Origin: Arthrobacter zhaoxinii
GTDB taxonomy: Bacteria > Actinomycetota > Actinomycetes > Actinomycetales > Micrococcaceae
Reading direction: 5' to 3'
Length of the DNA stretch: 64,000 nucleotides
Assembly (NCBI RefSeq): GCF_024385505.1
Contig: NZ_JANFLT010000006.1
Location: 496,001-560,000, forward strand
Under the pieces are notes generated by a model that saw nothing but the letters and a program-made list of their open reading frames with translations, did no database searches and had not been told where the DNA came from. Position 1 is the stretch's first letter; the number at the start of each line of letters is the position of its first letter. The position numbers and the translations under genes are program-made. Shown in pieces: positions 53,253-61,993 of this stretch.

Positions 53253-54380
53253 ATGTGTTTGCGCGGACGTCGTTGCTCTAGTGTCTGGATTATTGTTGTG
53301 TTTACTAATTCCCTCGTCACGGTAGCCACCTATGGTAGAGCCGGCGGGAGTGCCAGGGTTCGTATATATGATTGGCTGGATTTCTTACGCGTCGATGCGG
53401 CGGTATTCGACTATGCCGGCATGGGCGATAACGGTGTATCAACAATTCTCCGCAATGCCCCGTCAGCATTGCGTGCAGAGGTGGAGCTTCGTGCGCTTCC
53501 GACTAGGTTGAGTAAGTCAGTTTTGCTAATGAGTCGAGAAGCATCCCCGTTTAGTAGCGGAAAGTTGGAAGAACGACTACTTAAGAGCGCGGCTTTGTCG
53601 GTTTATGACTTTGACGATGCAATTTACGCCGCTTCAGCTCGTTTTCCGCAAAGTATTTGGCCAAAGGATAGAATTTGGACAAGGGCCGTCCGCCACGCCG
53701 ATCGCGTTATTGCTGGAAACGAGTATCTGGCTGAAGCAGCATCCAAGATCGCTGACGATGTCACGATTATCCCTAGTTGTGTAAATCCTGACGCATATCC
53801 GATAAAGACGGACTACGGTCTAAATGGGACTCCGACGCTGGTCTGGTTAGGGTCACCGTCTACTGAACAGTTCCTCTTGCCTCTCGCCGATGCCCTTGTC
53901 AATGTGAATCGAGTCCGGCCTATCCGGTTGCGGGTCATAAGCGCCGGACAGCAAAGCCTCGGGAAGCTAGATGCGATAGTGGAGAGGGTAAATTGGTCGG
54001 AAGATACATTCGCTAATGAACTTCCGAGTGCGGATCTGGGAATTATGCCGCTCTTGGATACACCATTTGCGCGCGGAAAGTGTGCGTACAAGCTTCTTCA
54101 GTACGGGGCCGCGGGATTGCCGGTAATGGGCTCGCCCGTGGGTACAAACCTGTCGGTTCTGGCGGCCATGGGTGGAGCTGCGCCTTCAACGCCTGCACAG
54201 TGGGAGAACGCTCTCCATGACTTCTTGGACACCAGCGAAGAGGAACGGCGGCGCATGGGGGAACGAGCGTACGCAACCGTCGGTGAGCGTTATAGTTTCC
54301 AAGCCTGGCAGGATGAGTGGCGCCGGGTTGTGGGAATAGACGATTCGGGTCTCTTGAGTGATGCTGGAAGCATTAGCTAA
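53253..54380 (+). CDS. GT-B glycosyltransferase, set C
   Basis: 375 aa. The central and C-terminal parts read as a GT1/GT4-like fold: VYDFDDAIYAAS, ADRVIAGNEYLAEAASK, TIIPSCVNPDAYP, LVWLGSPSTEQFLLPLADAL, LGIMPLLDTPFARGKCAYKLLQYGAAGLPVMGSPVG. The first 15 residues are poor; a GTG at 53298 (beginning FTNSLVTVATYGRAGG) may be the real start. Last gene of set C, convergent with the histidine kinase gene 121 bp away. Sugar unknown. Confidence 0.8.
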   Translation: MCLRGRRCSSVWIIVVFTNSLVTVATYGRAGGSARVRIYDWLDFLRVDAAVFDYAGMGDNGVSTILRNAPSALRAEVELRALPTRLSKSVLLMSREASPFSSGKLEERLLKSAALSVYDFDDAIYAASARFPQSIWPKDRIWTRAVRHADRVIAGNEYLAEAASKIADDVTIIPSCVNPDAYPIKTDYGLNGTPTLVWLGSPSTEQFLLPLADALVNVNRVRPIRLRVISAGQQSLGKLDAIVERVNWSEDTFANELPSADLGIMPLLDTPFARGKCAYKLLQYGAAGLPVMGSPVGTNLSVLAAMGGAAPSTPAQWENALHDFLDTSEEERRRMGERAYATVGERYSFQAWQDEWRRVVGIDDSGLLSDAGSIS

Positions 54381-54501
54381 GTCAGAATTTGGCGGCTGAC
54401 AGGCTGAGACGGCACTTTATCTAGGTTCACGACTAGGGGCGGCAGTAATCATTTCGTCCTTACCGCTGCTGAGAGCTCATGACCAGTCACTTCCTCCTTG
54501 T

Positions 54502-56178
54502 TCAAAGAGCCGTGTACGCCGGCACCTCTACGCAGAAAGTAGTCCCGACGCCCAGCACCGAGTTGAACGAAATCTGCCCCCCGTGTGCCTCAACGATGGA
54601 TTTGGTGATCACCAGACCCAGTCCCACTCCCGGGATGGCAGCCTTCTTCACCTGCCCGGTGCGGAAGAACTTGGTGAACACATCCCGCTGGTCGGCCTCG
54701 CTCATGCCGATGCCGGCGTCCTGCACCTCCAAGACCAGGTTTCCGCCCTCCTGCCGGGAGCGGACGGTGACTTTGCCTCCGTCGGGGGAGTACTTGATTG
54801 CGTTGGAGAGCAGATTGTCTAGGACCTGGGAGAACCGGGCCGGATCCACCAGGGCCCGCAGGTTTTCCTCGCAGTCGCAGCCCAGGTCCACGCCGGCTGT
54901 ACCTGCGCGGGTGCCGGCCGAGTCCAGCGCGGCGCGCACCAGCTCGGCTACGTCCGTCTCAGTGCGGTGTAGATCCATCGTTCCGGAGGCGGTGGTCAGT
55001 AGGTCTGCCACCAGCAGCAGCAGCCGCTCGGCGTTGCGCTGCGCCACCTGCAGGGCGCTGTGCAGACGTGGCAGTAGCCGGGAGGAGGCCTCGTCATCCA
55101 GCACCAGGTCCAGGTAGCCGATGATCGAGGTGAGCGGCGTCCGCAGCTCATGGGAGACGCTGGAGACAAAGTCCTCCCGGGCGTTGAGCGCGTTGACCAT
55201 TTCCGTGACATCGCTGTAGGCCAGTACGGAGCCGGTAAACTGCCCGTTCTCCCGCATGGGCCGGGCACAGACGGCCAGGGCACGCTGACGCTCGCCCGTA
55301 CCCACCCAGATCACGACGTCGGAAAAGGTTTCCCCCCGCATGGCCCGCTGGGACGGCCGCTGGTCCAGGGACACGGGCGTGAGCTGGTCCAGCCCGAAAA
55401 TCAGGGCGTCACCGTCCGTGTCCGAGGCATGCAAAAGACCGGCGAGAGCGTGGTTGGCGCGCTGCCGGCTGTTCATCAGGATGGTCCGGCCGGCGGCGTC
55501 CACGGCCGTGACGCCGACGTCCACCGTTTCCAGTACGGCGTCCAGCAGCTGGGAGCGACGGCTGGTTTCCGCCAGGCTGGCCTGCAGCTCGGATTCGATG
55601 GCCACCAGCCGTTGCTGCTGGGCGGTGGTGTCCGCCTCCATGGCCGAGGCGACAACGCAGATGCCCAGCATCACGAAGGGAATCAGCAGCGGCGCGGCCA
55701 GGCTCTCAAGACCCGGGAAGCCGGGGGCCTGGATAAATAGCGGTGCCCACAGCAGCAGCGTGGTGCAGAAATAACCGAGAAGCCATGCCAGACGCGGTGC
55801 CGCACCGGACCAGGCCATCCAGAATACCGGAAAAACCGCTAGGAAGCTCAGGCCAATAAGGGAGTTTTTGCCCTCGTAATAAAGGCTGGCGACAACTGCG
55901 AAATCCAGTATCGGGATACACCAATAGCTCAGCGGTGGATATCGTTCCCACGGCACCGCAACACAGGCCGCCGTAAGAACTGTAAGAAGCACCGCGGCGA
56001 ACCGGAAGCCGGCGCTTCCATAGAGTTCCGGGGCAACCACAGCGGTAATCAGGAGCGCCACGACAACAGCAAGCACAAGCGGAAGCTGGCTCACCAGCAG
56101 CCGGTACCGCAGACTTAGCTGATTGAAAGAAGAGGTGATGCCCGTAAGGGTTGCCACACGGTCTTTGAGACTGGACAT
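54502..56178 (-). CDS. Membrane sensor histidine kinase, copy 1
   Basis: 558 aa. Five or six N-terminal transmembrane helices (about 28-180), a coiled segment, a PAS-like domain (about 210-325, VDVGVTAVDAAG...YSDVTEMVNAL), the HisKA box with H343 in SSVSHELRTPLTSIIGYLDL, and HATPase motifs NLLSNAIKYSPDGG, DAGIGMS and GVGLGLVITKS. It should phosphorylate the divergent OmpR-type regulator at 56298. I start at ATG 56178; a TTG at 56250 would extend over the probable promoter (TATAAT at 56218-56223). Same length as the paralogue at 59558. The signal is unknown. Confidence 0.92.
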   Translation of the reverse strand: MSSLKDRVATLTGITSSFNQLSLRYRLLVSQLPLVLAVVVALLITAVVAPELYGSAGFRFAAVLLTVLTAACVAVPWERYPPLSYWCIPILDFAVVASLYYEGKNSLIGLSFLAVFPVFWMAWSGAAPRLAWLLGYFCTTLLLWAPLFIQAPGFPGLESLAAPLLIPFVMLGICVVASAMEADTTAQQQRLVAIESELQASLAETSRRSQLLDAVLETVDVGVTAVDAAGRTILMNSRQRANHALAGLLHASDTDGDALIFGLDQLTPVSLDQRPSQRAMRGETFSDVVIWVGTGERQRALAVCARPMRENGQFTGSVLAYSDVTEMVNALNAREDFVSSVSHELRTPLTSIIGYLDLVLDDEASSRLLPRLHSALQVAQRNAERLLLLVADLLTTASGTMDLHRTETDVAELVRAALDSAGTRAGTAGVDLGCDCEENLRALVDPARFSQVLDNLLSNAIKYSPDGGKVTVRSRQEGGNLVLEVQDAGIGMSEADQRDVFTKFFRTGQVKKAAIPGVGLGLVITKSIVEAHGGQISFNSVLGVGTTFCVEVPAYTAL

Positions 56179-56217
56179 GAAAAAGGAAACCCCCGGAATC
56201 CTGTAGCGGTAGCTCAG

Positions 56218-56223
56218 ATTATA
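56218..56223 (-). promoter_or_regulatory. -10 box TATAAT for the histidine kinase gene
   Basis: Perfect consensus -10 on the minus strand, 40 bp before ATG 56178. The best -35-like element (TTGCTC, 56245-56250) is 21 bp away, longer than usual, so only the -10 is convincing. Confidence 0.5.
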
Positions 56224-56297
56224 GGGCCCCTCCTGTAGAATACTGAGCAAGGGGTGCGGGGAATCAGAAGGTCTCGCAGGAACAGGAAAAATAGAAC

Positions 56298-57119
56298 ATG
56301 GAAATTCAACGCGTAGCCGTCATCATCGAAGACGACGCCGATATCCGCGACCTTCTTTACGCGGTGCTTCAGCAGTCCGGTTTTGAAGTTTTTACAGCTC
56401 CCAACGGCTCAGACGGTGTTGAAGCCGTACGGCAGCACAATCCCACGGTGGTTACCCTGGACCTCGGTCTGCCGGACATTGACGGTTTTGAGGTCATCCG
56501 GCAGTTGCGGCAGTTCAGCGATGCGTACATCGTGATGCTCACGGCCCGCGCGGAGGAACTCGACACCCTGATGGGACTTGAAGCCGGGGCGGATGACTAC
56601 GTCACCAAACCCTTCCGTCCCCGGGAACTGCGCGCCCGGATCTCCGCCATGCTGCGCCGGCCCCGCGGCGAGGCACCCGCTGCCGAAACACCGGACGCCG
56701 GTACCTCTTCCTCTCCGCAGGACGGGCCGGGAGCGCCCCTCACGGGACAGGCACCCGCACGCGTTGCCGCTCCCGTCTCCGAGGTAATCCCGGGCGCGCT
56801 GGCGCACAACGGTCTGACCCTGAACCCGGGCACCCGGACCACGGAGATTGAAGGCACGAACGTTGAGCTGACCCGCACGGAGTTTGACCTCCTGCAGGCC
56901 CTGTTGGAAGGCGGCCGGCTGGTCCGGACCAAGACCGACCTGGTCCGGCGGCTGCGGGGCGAGGAGTACGACACAGGATCCTTTATCAGCGACGCGGATG
57001 AACGGACCGTGGAAGTGCACGTAGGCAACCTGCGCCGCAAGCTCGGTGACGATTCGAAGGCGCCACGCTGGCTCGAAACCGTCCGCGGCGTCGGCTACCG
57101 GCTGGCACCCCAGATTTGA
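56298..57119 (+). CDS. OmpR-family response regulator
   Basis: 273 aa. Receiver domain 1-120 with acidic pocket E11-D12-D13, phospho-acceptor D55 (VVTLDLGLPD) and K104 (VTKPF). An unusually long Pro/Ala/Ser linker of about 50 residues follows, then a winged-helix DNA-binding domain (about 170-273: LTRTEFDLLQALLEGG, DERTVEVHVGNLRRKLG, VRGVGYRLAP). It is divergent from the kinase gene at 56178 with 119 bp between starts. A short remnant of a second regulator lies at 59440-59513. Targets unknown; the island's surface genes are plausible. Confidence 0.94.
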   Translation: MEIQRVAVIIEDDADIRDLLYAVLQQSGFEVFTAPNGSDGVEAVRQHNPTVVTLDLGLPDIDGFEVIRQLRQFSDAYIVMLTARAEELDTLMGLEAGADDYVTKPFRPRELRARISAMLRRPRGEAPAAETPDAGTSSSPQDGPGAPLTGQAPARVAAPVSEVIPGALAHNGLTLNPGTRTTEIEGTNVELTRTEFDLLQALLEGGRLVRTKTDLVRRLRGEEYDTGSFISDADERTVEVHVGNLRRKLGDDSKAPRWLETVRGVGYRLAPQI

Positions 57120-57646
57120 TACGGACGGGTTGCGAAGAAGAATAGATAATGGTCCCCGCGGATCGGTCTTCCCTGCCCGAATCAGGCCTATTCTGCAAAG
57201 ACCAGGCTGGTCGGGGATGTCTCTATGGTTAGAACTGTTTGCCGACGATTTCCACTAGGATTCGAGCGTAACCCTTGAAATCCGGGCTTTGGGGTAGGGC
57301 CCCGTAAAGAAGGGGTGAAGAGGCGGAGATTGGCCCAGCGAGGTGACCCCGATGGGAAGTGCGCTGGCGATCGCGCGCTGGTCCTCGACCTCCAAAACTT
57401 TCCTATGGGCGGCGAGGCGGATGTCACGGATTCAGACTTTATCCGGACGCTGGTAACTTTCTGCTCATCTGGCCTGATGTGTTCGCAGGTCGAGGTAGGT
57501 AGGACTCATATCTGCTTTGTAAACGGCTTCGTTGGTCGTGCCGCTGCCGGATTTTGCCGGGCGCCAGAAGTCAGTTCCGGTGGCGGGAGCTCGTGCCCGT
57601 CTTCGTGGAGGAATCGTGCCCGAACAGGTGGGCATATAATCGGTTA
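57120..57646 (+). other. 527-bp stretch without a recognised gene
   Basis: Between the response regulator and the acyltransferase. It contains a 13-bp near-palindrome GACCAG-G-CTGGTC (57200-57212). It also has an open frame (57315-57647, 110 codons) with a segment LVLDLQNFPMGGEADVTDSDF but no ribosome-binding site or recognised family. It may be decayed coding DNA. The last 12 bp hold the acyltransferase promoter. Confidence 0.5.
57635..57640 (+). promoter_or_regulatory. -10 box TATAAT immediately before the acyltransferase start
   Basis: Consensus -10 ending seven bases before ATG 57647, so transcription would begin at or next to the A of the start codon. This is the spacing of leaderless mRNAs, which are common in actinobacteria. 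No good -35 was found. Confidence 0.55.
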
Positions 57647-58627
57647 ATGTCCAACGATGAGATGCCCCGAACGGAGATGCGGAAGCGAATCGATTGGATG
57701 GACTCCCTCAGAGGATTAGCCATAGTTTTCGTCCTGATTTGGCATGCAGTCTCTATCCCAACTGTACATGGGTATTCCCTACCAACGTGGATCGAATCGA
57801 TCAACAATAGTGTGCTCCCGTTTCGCATGCCACTTCTCATGTTCCTCTCCGGCACGTTACTTGCTAGGTCCTTTGGCAAGTCGACCAAGAGTTATTATCT
57901 CGGCAAATTTCAAAGGCTCGTTTGGCCTTATCTGGTGTGGAGTCTGATATATATTCTCCAGTACCCAGATTCCGGCAGCCTGTGGGATCCACGCGCGTGG
58001 ATCGCTACGGGACATTTATGGTTCATTTTTTTTATTACGTTCTATTACCTAGTTGCTCCAGCCTTTAGGAATTTGCCCGTACTAGTGATTCCTGCACTCT
58101 CTCTATTGGTTGCCTTGGTGCTTCCGGGGGGAGTGGTGCAGATGCTATTCTACTTTGCTGTATTCTTCTTTATGGGGAATGCAGTTACGCGCCACCCCAA
58201 TATATTCAATCGAATGCTGAAGTCCAGGCTGGCCATTGGAGTGTCAGCAATGGTCGCTCTCCTTCTTGGGTTCATGTCGGCCACTTACGGGACCGAACAC
58301 AACGCATGGTTTGCGCCCGCGAATCTTGCTGGTATATTGGCAATCATTGCGGGCGCCCAGAAGGTGGAGAATGCGGCTTGCCAGACGATACTGCGTTACA
58401 TAGGGAAGCACTCCATTTACTTCTATTTTTCACACTTCGCTGCCATGACGGTCGCACTCGTCGCATTGGAAGCGTTGGGTACTACTGCTTACGGAGTGAG
58501 AATTCCCGTTCTATTGGCGGTCGGATCAATCACAGGATTCGTATTGAGCGGGTTTCGCGACCGGCCCCCAGTACGGTGGGCTTTCAGTCCGCCCCGTATG
58601 GCCGCCGGGTTTAATCGCGTTAGGTAG
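57647..58627 (+). CDS. Acyltransferase-3 family membrane protein (OafA/EpsH-like)
   Basis: 326 aa with about 10 hydrophobic segments. It begins with the family's RIDWMDSLRGLAIVFVLIWHAV, with the catalytic-type His in the first helix, then WPYLVWSLIYIL and TGHLWFIFFITFYYLVAP. It should acetylate or acylate a sugar of the surface glycan using acyl-CoA. ATG 57647 is chosen because a perfect TATAAT ends seven bases upstream; later ATGs at 57662 and 57677 are alternatives. GC bias is lower than in its neighbours, which suggests transfer. Followed by insertion-sequence debris. Confidence 0.87.
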   Translation: MSNDEMPRTEMRKRIDWMDSLRGLAIVFVLIWHAVSIPTVHGYSLPTWIESINNSVLPFRMPLLMFLSGTLLARSFGKSTKSYYLGKFQRLVWPYLVWSLIYILQYPDSGSLWDPRAWIATGHLWFIFFITFYYLVAPAFRNLPVLVIPALSLLVALVLPGGVVQMLFYFAVFFFMGNAVTRHPNIFNRMLKSRLAIGVSAMVALLLGFMSATYGTEHNAWFAPANLAGILAIIAGAQKVENAACQTILRYIGKHSIYFYFSHFAAMTVALVALEALGTTAYGVRIPVLLAVGSITGFVLSGFRDRPPVRWAFSPPRMAAGFNRVR

Positions 58628-58739
58628 GAGACAACAGCTATTTAGTACTCCTCGCGGTGAGCCGTGCGCTTACTTGCGGGTTTGTCGGCCGCCGGTACAC
58701 CTATAATTTGGTGCGGAATCGGGGGACTTTTTCGAACTC

Positions 58740-59266
58740 TGTTTCGTGTGGCTTCTCACGCGGCTGATTGAAGTCATCGAAGAACTCCAGGTCACCGATG
58801 CAGCTTGGTGCCGGTGGCTGATTCGGTTCGGGTTCGAGCAGAGCGCAGAGGTATCTAAGCGGACCAAGGGGCTGGAAAAGGAGAACGTCTGGCCAAAAAC
58901 TGTGGCGTGGCGGAGAAGGAACTGGCCATCGAGATCATCAACTGGGTGGCCGAGGGAAAACTCTGAGCCGTGAAGCCCGCGTCGCTTTGCTGTGCCCATG
59001 GCGGCGGAGAAATTCGGGGTGTCGGAACGCCTCGCCTGCATAATCCTGGGTCAGGACTGGTCCGTGCTGCGCGAGAAGGAAGCCTGCATGGGTTTCAAGG
59101 GGGCCCGGCTCCATGCGGAGATGTGGGCTATCGCGGTTAAGCATCCCTTCCTCGCCAGCACCGAATCCGATGCGGCGCTTCTTTTTCGCCATGGAGCCCT
59201 TCGGGGACTGGGCGGCCACTCTATGTATGCGGGGTGGGTCCGTGTCTGTACGTTCAGAGAATGATG
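58740..59266 (+). pseudogene. IS3-family transposase remnant (orfA and orfB pieces)
   Basis: Two open pieces in one frame, split by a stop at 58971. The first (about 58746-58960) resembles the end of an IS3 orfA: a helix-turn-helix-like WCRWLIRFGF and the leucine-zipper-like EVSKRTKGLEKENVWPKTVA. The second (about 58997-59160) resembles the start of orfB: AAEKFGVSERLACIILGQDWSVLREKE and RLHAEMWAIAVKHP. The DDE catalytic domain is missing and no terminal inverted repeats or target duplication were found. It is a decayed insertion between the acyltransferase gene and the second kinase. Confidence 0.7.
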
Positions 59267-59439
59267 ACAGTGTAGCGCGCACAGTTAGATAATCGATATT
59301 GACTGAGGAGGAAAGCCTGCGCGGGGCGCGGTGGTCTATCGGATGCCGACCGAGTGCGTGCGCGAGGCGTGCCCGACGGCATCGTGGAACCCGACGGTGC
59401 CTTCGCCCACATCGGTGAGGAACCGGCCGATACTCATAG

Positions 59440-59513
59440 TGTCCACGCCGTCGGTGGAGCCTCGGCGGGTTGCGTCCCGCGGCGCTGGCTACCGGCTGCC
59501 ACCCCAGAACTAA
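59440..59513 (+). pseudogene. 3' remnant of a response regulator gene
   Basis: The last about 20 codons end in GAGYRLPPQN and stop at TAA, matching VRGVGYRLAPQI at the end of the intact regulator (57119). The DNA of the last 40 bp is nearly the same (CGCGGCG, GGCTACCGGCTG, CACCCCAGA). The preceding bases only loosely resemble the winged-helix region. It sits against the 3' end of the second histidine kinase, so it is probably what is left of a duplicated kinase-regulator pair. Confidence 0.65.
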
Positions 59514-59518
59514 TCCGA

Positions 59519-59545
59519 CGGCCCCGCGTCTCTGACCCGGGGCCG
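59519..59545. terminator. Hairpin at the 3' end of the second histidine kinase gene
   Basis: Stem of 8 bp (59519-59526 with 59538-59545; CGGCCCCG/CGGGGCCG) and an 11-nt loop, 13 bp beyond the kinase stop. No T-tract; the role is inferred from position. Confidence 0.5.
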
Positions 59546-59557
59546 CCGGCCGGCGGG

Positions 59558-61234
59558 CTACACGCCGGAGGGCAGCTCCACTGTGAAACTGGTGCCCTGG
59601 CCCAGAGTGCTCTCCACCCGGATACTGCCACCGTGCGCCTCGGCAATATCCTTGCTGATGGCCATGCCCAGCCCGACGCCGGGGATACCCGCCTGCCGTA
59701 CCGTGCCGGTGCGGAAGAACTTCTCGAACACCGCATCCACGTCCTCGGCGGACATGCCCATGCCGGTGTCGGCCACACGGAAGACCGCGCGGTCCGCGTC
59801 GCGCCAGGCGCTCACGGTGACCGTCCCTCCGTCGGGCGAGTACTTGATGGCGTTGGACAGCAGGTTATCCAGAACCTGCGCAATACGGTGCGGGTCCGCA
59901 TGCATGGGCAGCTCGGCCGGAGCATCGTTCACCAGCTCGACGCCGGCCTCCCCTGCCCGGGGCTCCGCCGTGCGGAGGCTGGTGGTGATGATGTCCGCCA
60001 GGCACATGGGCCGGTATTCCAGCTGAATGGTGCCTGAAGCCGCCGTGAGCAGGTCCGACACCAACCGCAGCAGCCGTTCACTGTTGCGCAGCGCCACACG
60101 CAGGGATCCGGGGATGGGCCCCTGCAGCTGGGTTTCCTCAGCCTCGTCCAGGGCGAGGTCCAGATAGCCCATGATGGACGTCAGCGGGGTCCGCAGCTCA
60201 TGCGACACGCTGGCGACGAAGTCGTCCTTCGCGGCCAGTGCACCTACCAGGGCAGTGACGTCGGAGAAAACGATGACCGCGCCGTTGAAGCCGCCGTCGT
60301 CGTTCCGCAGTACCGCCCCGGAAGTGTTCACGGCCATCTGGTTGCCTGGAGGTCCCAGCCACAGCGGTACGTCTTGGAAGTCGGAACCGAGCAGGGCGCG
60401 GGCCACGGGCCGCTCGTCGAAGGGCATCAGGGTGGTGCGGTCGAGGGTATAAAGGAGCAGATCGCGTTCATGTGGGCGGGTTATTCCGGCGGGCAGCGCC
60501 CGCTCCTGCAGCAGCCGCTGGCGGCGGTTCATATGCCGGGGAATGCCGTCCGCGTCCACCAGGAGGACCCCGACGTCGATGGCGTTGAGCACGCCGTCGA
60601 GGCGTTGGGACTGCCGCTTACTCTCGGCCAGCGCGGCTTCGAGCAGCCGGTCCTTGTTCTCCATGGTTTCACGCTGCGAACGGATGTCCTCACGCAGCAC
60701 GGATACGGTGAGCGCGACGCCCAGGCTCACCAGCGGAACAAGCAGGGGAGCGGTGAGGTCCGCACCGCTGACTGGGCCGGGGGTGCCCAGGATGAAGGGA
60801 TGCCAGACGGACAGCAACGGGCAGAAAAAGCTCAGCACCTGCGCCGACGCAGGGGATACCCGGGACCAGGAGATCCAGAACACGGGGAAGACGTGCAGGA
60901 GGCTCAGTCCCGTCAGGATCCCGTTGCTGCCGTGGTGGAGCTGGGCGATGGCCACGAAGTCCAGCAGGGGGATGATCCAGTAGGAGGGGTACCAGAGCTG
61001 GTTCCAGGGAACGGCAATGCATACTGCGGTGACCACGGCCAGCGTGATCAGGCCCGTAACGAATTCCTGCTGCTGGAAGATCTCCGGCAACTGCCAGGCG
61101 GCAACGGCGCAGATCAGTCCCACCACAATGACCAGGGGTGCCTGGCTCACCGCCGTCCGATAACGCAGCGGCAATTCGTGGAACTGGGAGGTAATGCCGA
61201 AAAACCCCAGCGTCGACCGCGACAACCGCGACAT
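59558..61234 (-). CDS. Membrane sensor histidine kinase, copy 2
   Basis: 558 aa, colinear over its whole length with the kinase at 54502: five or six membrane helices, PAS-like domain (about 210-325), HisKA box with H345 (SVSHELRTPLTSIMGYLDL), NLLSNAIKYSPDGG, DTGMGMS and GVGLGMAISKD. All catalytic motifs are intact. ATG 61234 has an AAGGGGG site. It has no adjacent intact response regulator; only a regulator remnant lies downstream, so it may signal to the regulator at 56298 or work with the HPt-like protein encoded just upstream (61352). Confidence 0.91.
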   Translation of the reverse strand: MSRLSRSTLGFFGITSQFHELPLRYRTAVSQAPLVIVVGLICAVAAWQLPEIFQQQEFVTGLITLAVVTAVCIAVPWNQLWYPSYWIIPLLDFVAIAQLHHGSNGILTGLSLLHVFPVFWISWSRVSPASAQVLSFFCPLLSVWHPFILGTPGPVSGADLTAPLLVPLVSLGVALTVSVLREDIRSQRETMENKDRLLEAALAESKRQSQRLDGVLNAIDVGVLLVDADGIPRHMNRRQRLLQERALPAGITRPHERDLLLYTLDRTTLMPFDERPVARALLGSDFQDVPLWLGPPGNQMAVNTSGAVLRNDDGGFNGAVIVFSDVTALVGALAAKDDFVASVSHELRTPLTSIMGYLDLALDEAEETQLQGPIPGSLRVALRNSERLLRLVSDLLTAASGTIQLEYRPMCLADIITTSLRTAEPRAGEAGVELVNDAPAELPMHADPHRIAQVLDNLLSNAIKYSPDGGTVTVSAWRDADRAVFRVADTGMGMSAEDVDAVFEKFFRTGTVRQAGIPGVGLGMAISKDIAEAHGGSIRVESTLGQGTSFTVELPSGV

Positions 61235-61351
61235 GCGTGACCCCCTTCTAAGCACAACAGGGTCTAACGATACCGGTGGTATGCCCGCTCCCGTGACCGC
61301 GCTCACGGGCGGGGCGGGTTCAGCGGGGCCGGCGGGTCTAGGCGGCGGGCC

Positions 61352-61729
61352 CTAGGCGGCGGAGAACAGGGATGACTGGTTCAGATGTGCCATGGTTTCC
61401 GTGCCGCAGGCACGGACGGCAGCGACCATTGCCTCCAGACCGCGTATGTCGCGGCGTGACACCAGGTCCTGCGCGGCAGCCCCCAGGGCCGAGAGCCGTT
61501 CCGCTCCGGCCATGTGGCTGGAGATCTTGATACTCAGGACCACGTCCATCGCGGCGTCGAAGTCCCGGCCTTGAACGGCCTGACAAAGGCGGGTAAACCG
61601 GCTCTCCCACATGGAGACGAAATTAGAGACGAACTGGCGGCAGGACTCAGTGCCCACCTGGTCGCTCAGCTCCCGGAGCCGCTCCAGGGAGACCAGCCGC
61701 ACGTCTGTTTCTTCGCGGGGCATCGTCAT
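61352..61729 (-). CDS. HPt-like protein lacking the phospho-accepting histidine
   Basis: 125 aa, helical. The pattern of a histidine phosphotransfer domain can be followed (VSNFVSMWESRFTRLCQAVQGRDFDAAMDVVLSIKISSHMAGAERLSALG). Where HPt domains have H-x-L-K-G-S/A-S the sequence reads LSIKISS, so the active His is replaced by Leu. A different His two residues after SS is not in the normal place. The start is taken at ATG 61729; ATG 61723 is equally good. It lies between VanZ and the second kinase on the same strand. It may be a non-phosphorylated partner or inhibitor of the kinase; the family call itself is moderate. Confidence 0.6.
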   Translation of the reverse strand: MTMPREETDVRLVSLERLRELSDQVGTESCRQFVSNFVSMWESRFTRLCQAVQGRDFDAAMDVVLSIKISSHMAGAERLSALGAAAQDLVSRRDIRGLEAMVAAVRACGTETMAHLNQSSLFSAA

Positions 61730-61993
61730 GACCTGCTGCTCCCGCGGCGCGAGGCTGCGGCATTCTGTTTCAGCGGTCAGGCTGATGCACCGGCGTGCGG
61801 GCTCGGTGGCCCTGCCTGCGGAAGCTGCGGGGGAGTCAGATATAAACAAAATATCCTTCGGGGTGGGGTGCCGTGGGGCGTTCGGTTCCTGGCGGAAGCC
61901 AGCCGAAAGCTCCCGGCCGATGCTTTACGCTCTCACTCCAACCTCAGGAAATCTGGCCTGTGACACTCAAGATCGAGGCAATATTGGCGGCCC

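Noticed and set aside
57315-57647. 110-codon open frame before the acyltransferase
   Set aside because: No ribosome-binding site, no recognised domain, and mixed composition; kept only as an unexplained interval.
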